From: Sphingomonas sanxanigenens
Lineage (GTDB): Bacteria; Pseudomonadota; Alphaproteobacteria; Sphingomonadales; Sphingomonadaceae
Length of the DNA stretch: 7,480 nt
NCBI GenBank assembly: GCA_003240855.1
Contig: QFNN01000131.1
Coordinates: 1-7,480, forward strand
Reading direction: 5' to 3'
Shown: piece after piece, positions 1 through 6,140 of the stretch
How positions within the stretch are numbered: the first letter of the stretch is position 1
How the letters are laid out: the number at the start of each line of letters is the position of its first letter
Position numbers and translations under genes: made by a program
Notes under the pieces: generated by a model
Told to the model about the DNA's origin: nothing
Databases searched by the model: none
The model's input: the letters and a program-made list of their open reading frames with translations, nothing else

Positions 1-100
1 ACGGGCTTCTGGAAGATCTCGGCGCGGACGGGACGCGCGCATGACCTTCGCCCTCGAAATAGTCGAGGAAGGAACGGCGGATATCGTTGGTCGAGCTCAT
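1..100 (-). CDS. alaS: Alanine--tRNA ligase, N-terminal fragment (runs off window)
   Basis: AlaS charges tRNA(Ala) with alanine in the cytoplasm. Only the first 33 codons are inside the window. Reading leftward from the ATG at 100-98 the protein begins MSSTNDIRRSFLDYFEGEGH and continues ARVPSAP, which is the class II AlaRS opening as I remember it from alphaproteobacteria (STNDIRRSFLDYF...GH..VPSAPL). After VPSAP, about codon 27, the reading continues RSSRSP where the family normally has something like LVP.NDPTLMF. The last 20 or so bases therefore do not fit AlaS in this frame: a frameshift, a truncation, a rearrangement or an assembly edge could explain it. No strong Shine-Dalgarno is visible before the ATG. 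A clear promoter is not obvious in the 96 bases up to the nuclease stop. The N-terminal identity is convincing, but the integrity of the gene is not. Confidence 0.75.
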   Translation of the reverse strand, partial: MSSTNDIRRSFLDYFEGEGHARVPSAPRSSRSP

Positions 101-196
101 CAGTGCGATCTAGGGGCGCGCGGGCTTTTGCTCAAGCGCGAAGGGAAGGTTGCCGGACAATCCTCATTCGAAACAAGCCTACCACCTTTGAACCTT

Positions 197-778
197 TCAG
201 CCGGCGCTTCGCTTATTCCAAGGCAGAGAATATATTTGGATAAGGCCTAGCTCCAGCCCAGCCGCTCCATTGACCGGCAACCCATTCCAACTCAAATTTT
301 CCGGCATCGCGACTAAAATGTGGACCGGAGAATTAGAGATCACTTCATCAATAATACCGCGAATACGAATACTCGTAGTTTGAGATATACCCGGTTTTCG
401 GTAAAAATAAAGGCGTTTTGCGAGGCCCATCGTGGCCACGCCGACGTACTGCGTCTGCCCGTCCTGGCAAAATGCATACACGCCCGGCTCATACGGGACT
501 TTCCCGTCGATCAGTATGCCGCCTCCACTGTCACGTATCCAGCGGCCCGCGCGATTAAATCCAGCCGCAAGCAAAGCATCTTCTTCCAATACGGGTTTCG
601 ATATTAGCTTTGAGCGATCTTTCTTGATCGTCGATATTGGTACAATCGAGGAGGACTTTCGAATGACGTTATAAACAAACTGATATCGAACCCCAACCTC
701 ACGAGCAATTTCCGCCTTGCTCATCCCTTGCCGAGCCAGCAATCGTATTTGTTCAGATTTGTTCGCCACGTTGTTCAC
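197..778 (-). CDS. HTH-domain GIY-YIG nuclease family protein
   Basis: A 193-residue protein if it starts at the GTG at 778; a second in-frame GTG at 769 would give 190 residues. An upstream ATG at 850 exists but would read back through the peptidase gene. Residues about 7-41 look like a helix-turn-helix of the homeodomain-like kind (IRLLARQGMSKAEIAREVGV, then RYQFVYNVIRK). Residues about 97-190 fit a GIY-YIG nuclease: GVY at 99-101, YVG at 111-113, Arg122 (or 127), Glu176 in GLELGLIQIY, and Asn188 in PWNKR, so every catalytic position appears filled. Such domains cut one DNA strand per active site in homing enzymes, some restriction enzymes (Eco29kI, Hpy188I) and repair nucleases. No methyltransferase or intron is in view, so which role applies is unknown. 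The gene is AT-richer than its neighbours (37-47% GC in three 60-base lines counted, versus 63% in a symporter line), suggesting acquisition by transfer. It overlaps the peptidase stop by four bases and is probably co-transcribed with it. Confidence 0.8.
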   Translation of the reverse strand: MNNVANKSEQIRLLARQGMSKAEIAREVGVRYQFVYNVIRKSSSIVPISTIKKDRSKLISKPVLEEDALLAAGFNRAGRWIRDSGGGILIDGKVPYEPGVYAFCQDGQTQYVGVATMGLAKRLYFYRKPGISQTTSIRIRGIIDEVISNSPVHILVAMPENLSWNGLPVNGAAGLELGLIQIYSLPWNKRSAG

Positions 779-2043
779 CCGAACGGCTTGTCGATCGAAG
801 GCGGCGGAACGGAGAACCAGCGCGGCCCCGCCTCGGTGATGTGAATGCAATCCTCCAGACGCACGCCAAAGCTGCCGGGCAGATAAAGCCCCGGCTCATC
901 GGAAAAGCACATGCCGGGCGCCAGCGGCGTGGTTTCGCCGTGGACGAAATTGACCGGCTCATGCCCGTCCATCCCGATCCCGTGGCCGGTGCGATGCGGC
1001 GTGCCGGGCAGCTTGTAGCGCGGGCCGTAGCCGAGCTTTTCGTAATAAGCGCGGACCGCATCGTCGACCGCGCCCGCCGGCGTGCCGACCTGCGCCGTGC
1101 GGAAGGCGATCTGCTGGCCTTCATGCACCTGATCCCACACCTTGCGCACCGGATCGGGCGCCTTGCCGGGCACGAAGCTGCGTGAGATGTCCGACGCATA
1201 GCCTTCTACCGTGCAGCCGCAATCAAACAGCACGACCTCGCCCTCGCGGACATGCTGGGGCTTGTGGCTGCCGTGCGGATAGGCCGCCGCTTCGCCGAGC
1301 AGGATCAGCCCGCCGCCATAGTCGCCGCCCAGCTTGCGCGTCGCAGCCCCGATCAGCGCGTCGATCTCGCCCGGCGTCATGCCTTCCTTCACGCGCGGCC
1401 ACGTCCAGCGAAACGCCGCGACGGTGATGTCGGCCGCCTTCTGCATCAGCGCGATCTCGGGCGCGGTCTTGATCATCCGGCAACCCCGCACGACCGGATT
1501 GGCGCTGACGATCTCGACGCCGGGAAGCGCGCGCGCCAGTCCGTCGGACGCGAAAAAGCGCACGGTTTCCTCGATGCCGATCCTGCCTTTGGCAAGCTTG
1601 CGATCGCGCAACGCCCCGGCGAGCAGCGCGATCGGGCTTTCATCCTCCTGCCAGACGCGCACTTCGGCATCGACGCCAAGCGATTCGCGGACCGACGGCT
1701 CCTCGAAGAAGGGCGTGACGACCACCGGCCGCCCCTCGACCGGGATCAGCAGGGCGGTCAGCCGCTCCGATCGCCACCAGCGGATGTTGGAGAAATAGAT
1801 CATCGACGATCCCGGCTCGATCAGGATCGCGGAAAGGCCGTTGTCGGCCATCAGCTTCTGCGCGCGGGCGATGCGCCGGGCGCGCTCCGCCGCGTCGATC
1901 GGCTTCACGTCGCCGGTCATCGGCTGCAGGTCGCTTGTGTCGATATCGGCGGCAAAGGCCCGGAGCGGCAGCGCCAGCGATGCGCCGATCGCCGCGCCGC
2001 CCGCCAGCAAGGCGCGCCGCCCGATCGTGAAATTGCCGTTCAT
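775..2043 (-). CDS. Tat-exported M24 family metallopeptidase (Xaa-Pro aminopeptidase-like)
   Basis: A 422-residue protein. The ATG at 2043 is preferred over an upstream in-frame start at 2190 because a strong AGGGGGA ribosome site lies just before it and the protein then opens with a signal sequence. Residues 1-32 form a twin-arginine signal: TIGRRALLAG, a hydrophobic stretch, and a likely AFA|AD cleavage near 31, so the folded enzyme should be exported to the periplasm. Residues about 50-185 resemble the creatinase/aminopeptidase-P N-domain. Residues about 190-405 form the pita-bread catalytic domain with all five metal ligands: Asp274 (LFDCG), Asp285 (SDISRSF), His354 (TGHGIG), Glu383 (SDEPGLY) and Glu397 (VRLEDCIHI). 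Family members remove residues from peptides, often before proline; some act as prolidases or creatinase-like hydrolases, so the substrate is not certain. It is divergent from the symporter gene, which fits a peptide-breakdown and uptake pair. Confidence 0.9.
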   Translation of the reverse strand: MNGNFTIGRRALLAGGAAIGASLALPLRAFAADIDTSDLQPMTGDVKPIDAAERARRIARAQKLMADNGLSAILIEPGSSMIYFSNIRWWRSERLTALLIPVEGRPVVVTPFFEEPSVRESLGVDAEVRVWQEDESPIALLAGALRDRKLAKGRIGIEETVRFFASDGLARALPGVEIVSANPVVRGCRMIKTAPEIALMQKAADITVAAFRWTWPRVKEGMTPGEIDALIGAATRKLGGDYGGGLILLGEAAAYPHGSHKPQHVREGEVVLFDCGCTVEGYASDISRSFVPGKAPDPVRKVWDQVHEGQQIAFRTAQVGTPAGAVDDAVRAYYEKLGYGPRYKLPGTPHRTGHGIGMDGHEPVNFVHGETTPLAPGMCFSDEPGLYLPGSFGVRLEDCIHITEAGPRWFSVPPPSIDKPFG

Positions 2044-2047
2044 GTCG

Positions 2048-2054
2048 TCCCCCT
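2048..2054 (-). promoter_or_regulatory. Ribosome binding site of the M24 peptidase gene
   Basis: On the minus strand the bases read AGGGGGA, ending four bases before the ATG at 2043. This purine run decides the start codon: the longer frame beginning at 2190 has no signal sequence at its end, whereas this start gives a standard Tat signal peptide. Confidence 0.7.
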
Positions 2055-2127
2055 GAATCGAAGCGTCAGCGCCTTCATGCGTCCTGCCGCAGGCTGCCAC
2101 CCTTGCCCCCGCGCCGCAATGGGCGGG

Positions 2128-2156
2128 TTGACCCGGCGGCGACAATCGCCTTGTTG
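2128..2156 (+). promoter_or_regulatory. Candidate promoter of the symporter gene
   Basis: TTGACC at 2128-2133 matches five of six bases of the sigma-70 -35 consensus. At a 17-base spacing comes TTGTTG, a weak -10. The GTG start lies 27 bases beyond. Support is by eye only. Confidence 0.3.
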
Positions 2157-2182
2157 GGGCCGACACTGGATGGGGATCGTTC

Positions 2183-3475
2183 GTGGCCAAGCGCCTGACC
2201 TATTATATTCTGGCCGGGCTGGTGCTCGGCATCATCGTCGGCTGGATCGTCAACGCGTCGATCGGCGACGCCACCCCGGCGCAGCATGCGACGCTGGAAA
2301 GGGTCGCCGGCTATTTCTCGATCATCACCACCATATTCCTGCGCCTGATCAAGATGATCATCGCGCCGCTGGTCTTTTCGACGCTGGTCGCCGGCATCGT
2401 GCACATGGGCGATACCGCCGCGCTTGGCCGCGTCGGCGCGCGCGCCTTGCTGTGGTTCGTCAGCGCCAGCCTCGTCTCGCTCACCCTCGGGCTGATCCTC
2501 GTCAACCTGCTCAGGCCCGGCATCGGGCTCGATTTCCCGTTGCCCCCGGTCACGGCGGCGAGCGGCGTCGATCAGGCCGGCTTCGACATCAAGGATTTCG
2601 TGACGCACATCTTTCCCGCCTCGATGATCGAGGCGATGGCGACCAACGAGATCCTTCAGATCGTCATATTCTCGCTGTTCGTCGGGGTCGCGATCACGGC
2701 GGTCGGCGAAAAGGCGAAGCCGCTGGTCAGCGCGATCGAGGCGCTGGTCGCCGTGATGCTCCAGATCACATCCTATGTGATGCGCTTCGCGCCCTTCGCG
2801 GTGTTCGCGGCGGTGGCCGGCACCATCGCAGAGCGCGGCCCCGCCATCCTCGGCGACCTCGCCTATTTCATGGGCAGCTTCTACCTTGGCCTCATCATCC
2901 TTTGGGCGGTGCTGCTCGGCGCCTGCTTCCTGATCGTCGGCGGACGGACTCGGCTGCTCATCCGCTATATCCGCGAGCCGCTGCTCATCGCCTTTTCGAC
3001 CGCCTCGTCGGAGGCCGCCTATCCGCGCACGCTGGAAGCGCTCGACCGCTTCGGCGTGCCGCCCAAGATCGCCAGCTTCGTGCTGCCGCTGGGCTATTCG
3101 TTCAACCTCGACGGCTCGATGATGTACATGACCTTCGCGACGATCTTCATCGCGCAGGCTTATGGCATCGATCTCAACCTGACGCAGGAAATCACGATGC
3201 TGCTGGTGCTGATGGTGACGTCGAAAGGCGTCGCCGGCGTGCCGCGCGCCAGCCTCGTCGTGATCGCGGCCACGCTCTCGCTGTTCAAGATTCCCGAGGC
3301 GGGGCTGCTGCTGATCCTCGCGGTCGATCATTTCCTCGACATGGGGCGGACGGCGACCAACGTGATCGGCAATGCGGTGGCCAGCACCGTGATCGCGCGC
3401 TGGGAAGGCAATCTTGATCCGCGCGAACCTGCCGAGATCGAGCCGCCGCACGCGCCCTCGCACCGACATCCCTGA
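2183..3475 (+). CDS. Dicarboxylate/amino acid:cation symporter (DAACS family)
   Basis: A 430-residue inner-membrane secondary transporter, the usual family length. The start is GTG at 2183, preceded by GGGGA at 2172-2176; the nearby ATG at 2170 is out of frame. Family signatures are clear: N-terminal helices with PLVFSTLVAGI, the serine-containing first hairpin STASSEAAYPRTLEAL (272-287), GYSFNLDGSMMYMT (304-317), TSKGVAGVPRAS (346-357), and DHFLDMGRTATNVIGN (382-397). These proteins carry C4-dicarboxylates (DctA) or aspartate/glutamate (GltP/GltT) in with Na+ or H+. Compared with the archaeal GltPh, Asp386, Arg389, Thr390 and Asn393 align with substrate residues D394, R397, T398 and N401, which favours an acidic amino acid. 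The Na1-site aspartate D405 is Asn397 here, as in DctA-type proteins. Substrate is therefore left open. The tail after about 408 is short, proline- and histidine-rich. Confidence 0.92.
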   Translation: MAKRLTYYILAGLVLGIIVGWIVNASIGDATPAQHATLERVAGYFSIITTIFLRLIKMIIAPLVFSTLVAGIVHMGDTAALGRVGARALLWFVSASLVSLTLGLILVNLLRPGIGLDFPLPPVTAASGVDQAGFDIKDFVTHIFPASMIEAMATNEILQIVIFSLFVGVAITAVGEKAKPLVSAIEALVAVMLQITSYVMRFAPFAVFAAVAGTIAERGPAILGDLAYFMGSFYLGLIILWAVLLGACFLIVGGRTRLLIRYIREPLLIAFSTASSEAAYPRTLEALDRFGVPPKIASFVLPLGYSFNLDGSMMYMTFATIFIAQAYGIDLNLTQEITMLLVLMVTSKGVAGVPRASLVVIAATLSLFKIPEAGLLLILAVDHFLDMGRTATNVIGNAVASTVIARWEGNLDPREPAEIEPPHAPSHRHP

Positions 3476-3479
3476 CGCC

Positions 3480-3566
3480 CGTCATCGCGAGCGCCGCGAA
3501 GCAATCCAGCGCCACGCCTGGCGTCAGGCTGGATTGCGTCATCGGCTCCGCGGCCTCGCAATGACG
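3480..3566. repeat. Palindromic repeat element, copy 1 (diverged right arm)
   Basis: The left arm (3480-3509) reads CGTCATCGCGAGCGCCGCGA and continues AGCAATCCAG. The right arm (3529-3566) begins CTGGATTGC and ends CTCGCAATGACG, the inverse of the left arm, but carries about eight extra bases (GTCATCGG) in the middle. The spacer is 19 bases. It matches copy 2 at 4293-4370 in arm sequence and also in the spacer end GTCAGG before the right arm. It lies five bases after the symporter stop, between two convergent genes, where the stem could end transcription from both sides. A nine-base stretch CCTGACGCC at 3471-3479, spanning the stop codon, also complements GGCGTCAGG at 3520-3528, giving an alternative fold. 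Such CGTCATTGCGAGC..GAAGCAATCCAG repeats are, from memory, scattered through many bacterial genomes. Confidence 0.85.
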
Positions 3567-3586
3567 AAGAATGAGCCCGCCATCAG

Positions 3587-4213
3587 TCACGCATAGGCAT
3601 AAGGCCCGCCGCGTTCGAGTGCGGCCTGATAGGCCGGACGCGCATGGATGCGGTCGAGCCAGCCCATGAGGCGGGGGCGGCGCGAGTCGAGCCCGGCGCG
3701 GCCGCGCGCGGCTTCCAGCGGAAAGCTCATCATCACATCGGCGGCGGTGAAATCGTCGCCCGCGAACCAGTCGCGCTCGCCAAGTTCGCGCTCGAGATAA
3801 TCGAGATGCTGGTCGAGCATCGCCTGGATGCGCGAACGCGCCGGACGACCGAGCAGCCCCAGCCGGTTGATGACGAGCATCACCAGCAGCGGCGGCATGA
3901 GCGATCCTTCGGCATAATGAAGAAACTGACGATAGCGCAGGATCGTCGGCCGGTGCGGCGGCGGTCCCAGACGGCCATCGGCCTTCTCGACCAGATATTC
4001 GACGATCGCCCCCGTTTCGACGATCACCCATTCGCCATCCTCGATCACCGGCGATTTACCCAGAGGATGGATTTTGCGGAGCGCGGGCGGCGCGAGCATC
4101 GTCCTGGGATCGCGCTCGTAGCGCTTCACCTCATAGGGAAGCCCAAGCTCCTCGAGCATCCATAACACGCGCTGCGACCGGCTGTTTTCGAGATGGTGGA
4201 CGATGATCGTCAT
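3587..4213 (-). CDS. Glutathione S-transferase family protein (GTT1-like)
   Basis: A 208-residue cytosolic protein with the two GST domains. Residues 1-80 form the thioredoxin-fold glutathione-binding domain: HHLENSRSQRVLWMLEELGL near the start, the cis-proline in KSPVIEDG (Pro55), and Glu66-Thr67 in VETGAIVEYL in place of the usual E-S pair that holds the gamma-glutamyl group. Residues about 88-200 are the all-helical domain with the folding N-cap motif FTAADVMMSFPLEA (Asp158). The pattern resembles the GTT1-like subgroup from memory. GSTs of this kind conjugate glutathione to electrophiles or reduce peroxides; the substrate cannot be read from sequence. The ATG at 4213 is supported by GGAGAGG at 4223-4217. 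The gene stands alone, convergent with the symporter and separated from recA by a terminator, with a palindromic repeat on each side. Confidence 0.9.
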   Translation of the reverse strand: MTIIVHHLENSRSQRVLWMLEELGLPYEVKRYERDPRTMLAPPALRKIHPLGKSPVIEDGEWVIVETGAIVEYLVEKADGRLGPPPHRPTILRYRQFLHYAEGSLMPPLLVMLVINRLGLLGRPARSRIQAMLDQHLDYLERELGERDWFAGDDFTAADVMMSFPLEAARGRAGLDSRRPRLMGWLDRIHARPAYQAALERGGPYAYA

Positions 4214-4292
4214 GGGCCTCTCCGATGATTGTCGCGGCGGATTGTCAACGCTGCTCCAGCGCCTGTCCAGAGCGGGGCATCGGCGCCGTCCC

Positions 4293-4370
4293 CGTCATTG
4301 CGCGCGCAGCGAAGCAATCCAGAGGAAGCCCGATGTCAGGCTGGATTGCTTCGCTGCGCTCGCAATGACG
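4293..4370. repeat. Palindromic repeat element, copy 2 (near-perfect hairpin)
   Basis: Two 30-base arms (4293-4322 and 4341-4370) are inverted copies matching at 29 of 30 positions by my alignment, separated by an 18-base spacer. The left arm opens CGTCATTGCGCGCGCAGCGA and the right arm ends GCGCTCGCAATGACG. Copy 1 at 3480-3566 has the same arms and shares the spacer end GTCAGG. The element sits in the 316-base gap between gst and recA, upstream of the gst start. Its form (short, non-coding, strongly palindromic, multi-copy in the window) suits a REP/MITE-type element moved in trans. No transposase is visible here, and no clear target-site duplication was found by eye. Confidence 0.9.
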
Positions 4371-4421
4371 AGACGCGAGACGCCAATAGGCGTGCGAGCG
4401 CCCCTGTCCGCCCACCCCGCC

Positions 4422-4458
4422 AAAATGCAAAGAGGCCCGCCGAACCAGTCGGCGGGCC
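4422..4458 (-). terminator. Rho-independent terminator of recA
   Basis: A perfect ten-base stem, GGCCCGCCGA at 4434-4443 paired with TCGGCGGGCC at 4449-4458, with a five-base loop. Read on the minus strand it is followed by TCTTTGCATTTT (4433-4422), a T-rich tract. It lies about 70 bases after the recA stop and points in recA's direction, so it should separate recA from gst. Confidence 0.8.
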
Positions 4459-4502
4459 CCGGGTGCTTGGCGCGCAGGACGCCGCTTTCCCCTGTGTCCC
4501 TC

Positions 4503-4520
4503 GCCCGGCCGTCGCCGGGC
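4503..4520 (-). other. Short GC hairpin just after the recA stop
   Basis: Seven-base arms GCCCGGC (4503-4509) and GCCGGGC (4514-4520) around a four-base loop, ten bases beyond the recA stop codon at 4530. There is no T-tract after it on either strand, so it is not a classical terminator. It could protect the recA mRNA 3' end or be chance in GC-rich DNA. Confidence 0.4.
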
Positions 4521-4529
4521 CAGGGCGCA

Positions 4530-5609
<1,080 letters not shown>

Positions 5610-5616
5610 GGCCGGG

Positions 5617-5623
5617 CTCCCTC
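5617..5623 (-). promoter_or_regulatory. Ribosome binding site of recA
   Basis: Minus-strand GAGGGAG, seven bases before the ATG at 5609. It supports that start over the internal Met at codon 16. Confidence 0.7.
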
Positions 5624-5664
5624 GTAGATGGACGGCGCGTCCCGATCAACGCTCCTGAAGCCCG

Positions 5665-5691
5665 TGTATATGATTTGTTCCACAAGAACAA
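5665..5691 (-). promoter_or_regulatory. Candidate recA promoter
   Basis: On the minus strand a -35 TTGTTC (5691-5686; CTTGTT one base earlier gives a 16-base spacer) is followed by TATACA at 5670-5665 after 15 bases. The -35 is shared with the LexA box, so bound LexA would block polymerase. The spacer contains the right arm of a 17-base palindrome, TTGTTC-N5-GAACAA (5675-5691). Confidence 0.6.
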
Positions 5692-5700
5692 GAGCGGAAC
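5686..5700 (-). promoter_or_regulatory. LexA (SOS) operator of recA, GTTC-N7-GTTC
   Basis: On the minus strand the bases read GTTCCGCTCTTGTTC, an exact match to the direct-repeat LexA box GTTC-N7-GTTC known for alphaproteobacterial recA genes. It lies 76 bases before the recA ATG and overlaps the candidate -35. A further half-site, GAAC on the minus strand (GTTC at 5677-5680 on the plus), follows with a five-base gap. Confidence 0.85.
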
Positions 5701-5708
5701 AAAATATG

Positions 5709-6080
5709 TCAGGCGCGCGCCACCAGCGCGTCCAGCGCGGCGCCGAGGGCGTCGATCATATAGGGTTTGGACAAGGCCGGCGCGTGGGCATGGGCAGCGG
5801 GCGGCGGCGTGGTCTGTCCGCCCGTCGCCAGCACGAAGGGGATGCCGGCGGCCAGCAAGGCGTCGGCGACCGGCCAGGCCGGCTCGCCTCCGCTCAGATG
5901 CACGTCGAGGATCGCCGCGTCGCAACCGCCCTCGGCCACAAGCGCGAGCGCTGCGGCGACGCTGTCGGCGCTGCCGGCGACGGCATAGCCAAGCTCATCC
6001 AGATAATCCTCGATCATCATGGCGATGATCGGTTCGTCCTCGACGATCAGGATCGCAGGGCGGTTCGCTTGCTCGCTCAT
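5709..6080 (-). CDS. Single-domain response regulator (receiver only)
   Basis: A 123-residue protein that is only a CheY-like receiver, with no output domain. The acidic pocket is Glu14-Asp15 (ILIVEDEP), the phospho-acceptor is Asp59 (AAILDVHLSGG), Thr86 lies in PFVLATGGQ, and the conserved Lys is Lys105 (LSKPYMIDAL). Proteins of this type relay or drain phosphate in phosphorelays. The segment PFVLATGG resembles the loop of the FAT GUY subgroup (PFxFATG), which includes SdrG of the sphingomonad general stress response; that assignment is inference from a short motif. The gene lies 60 bases after the cckA stop on the same strand, so it may be co-transcribed with that kinase and exchange phosphate with it, but no partner can be proven from sequence. 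The ATG at 6080 has only a weak purine-rich site upstream. The stop is 99 bases before recA. Confidence 0.88.
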   Translation of the reverse strand: MSEQANRPAILIVEDEPIIAMMIEDYLDELGYAVAGSADSVAAALALVAEGGCDAAILDVHLSGGEPAWPVADALLAAGIPFVLATGGQTTPPPAAHAHAPALSKPYMIDALGAALDALVARA

Positions 6081-6140
6081 TCCGCCCGCACCTAGCGCCT
6101 ATCCGGCTGGAACGAAAGCCGCCGACGCCCGCCTTGCCCC

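Larger units (their letters stand above)
2044..2182. promoter_or_regulatory. Divergent intergenic region, peptidase / symporter
   Basis: These 139 bases separate the starts of the minus-strand peptidase and the plus-strand symporter, so they must hold both promoters unless transcription enters from outside. On the plus strand the best candidate is TTGACC at 2128-2133 with TTGTTG at 2151-2156, spacer 17; the -10 is poor. I see no convincing minus-strand promoter by eye. No regulator gene lies beside the pair. A shared regulator binding here is possible, but no clear operator palindrome was seen. Confidence 0.4.

Noticed and set aside
117..140. Inverted CGCGC/GCGCG pair upstream of alaS as a terminator or leader structure
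   Set aside because: Only five paired bases with a long loop and no T-tract, which is expected by chance in this composition.
751..776. Three GTTC words in a row, resembling an SOS box before the nuclease gene
   Set aside because: Spacings are six and eight bases, not the seven required, they lie at or just downstream of the nuclease start, and the words encode nuclease residues.
778..850. ATG at 850 as the start of the nuclease protein
   Set aside because: The extra 24 residues would be read out of the peptidase's conserved C-terminal coding region and show no family resemblance.
2044..2190. Start of the peptidase at 2190
   Set aside because: It would bury the Tat signal peptide inside the protein and overlap the symporter start, while the ATG at 2043 has a strong ribosome site.
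1252..3417. A 721-codon plus-strand open frame and a 464-codon minus-strand frame (2075-3469) across the peptidase and symporter genes
   Set aside because: Both are arginine/aspartate-rich readings of GC-rich coding DNA in other frames, with no domain pattern. The peptidase and symporter frames have full family motifs.
4243..4248. A perfect minus-strand TTGACA upstream of gst
   Set aside because: At normal spacing the -10 position reads TCGGAG and overlaps the ribosome site, so it is not a credible promoter.
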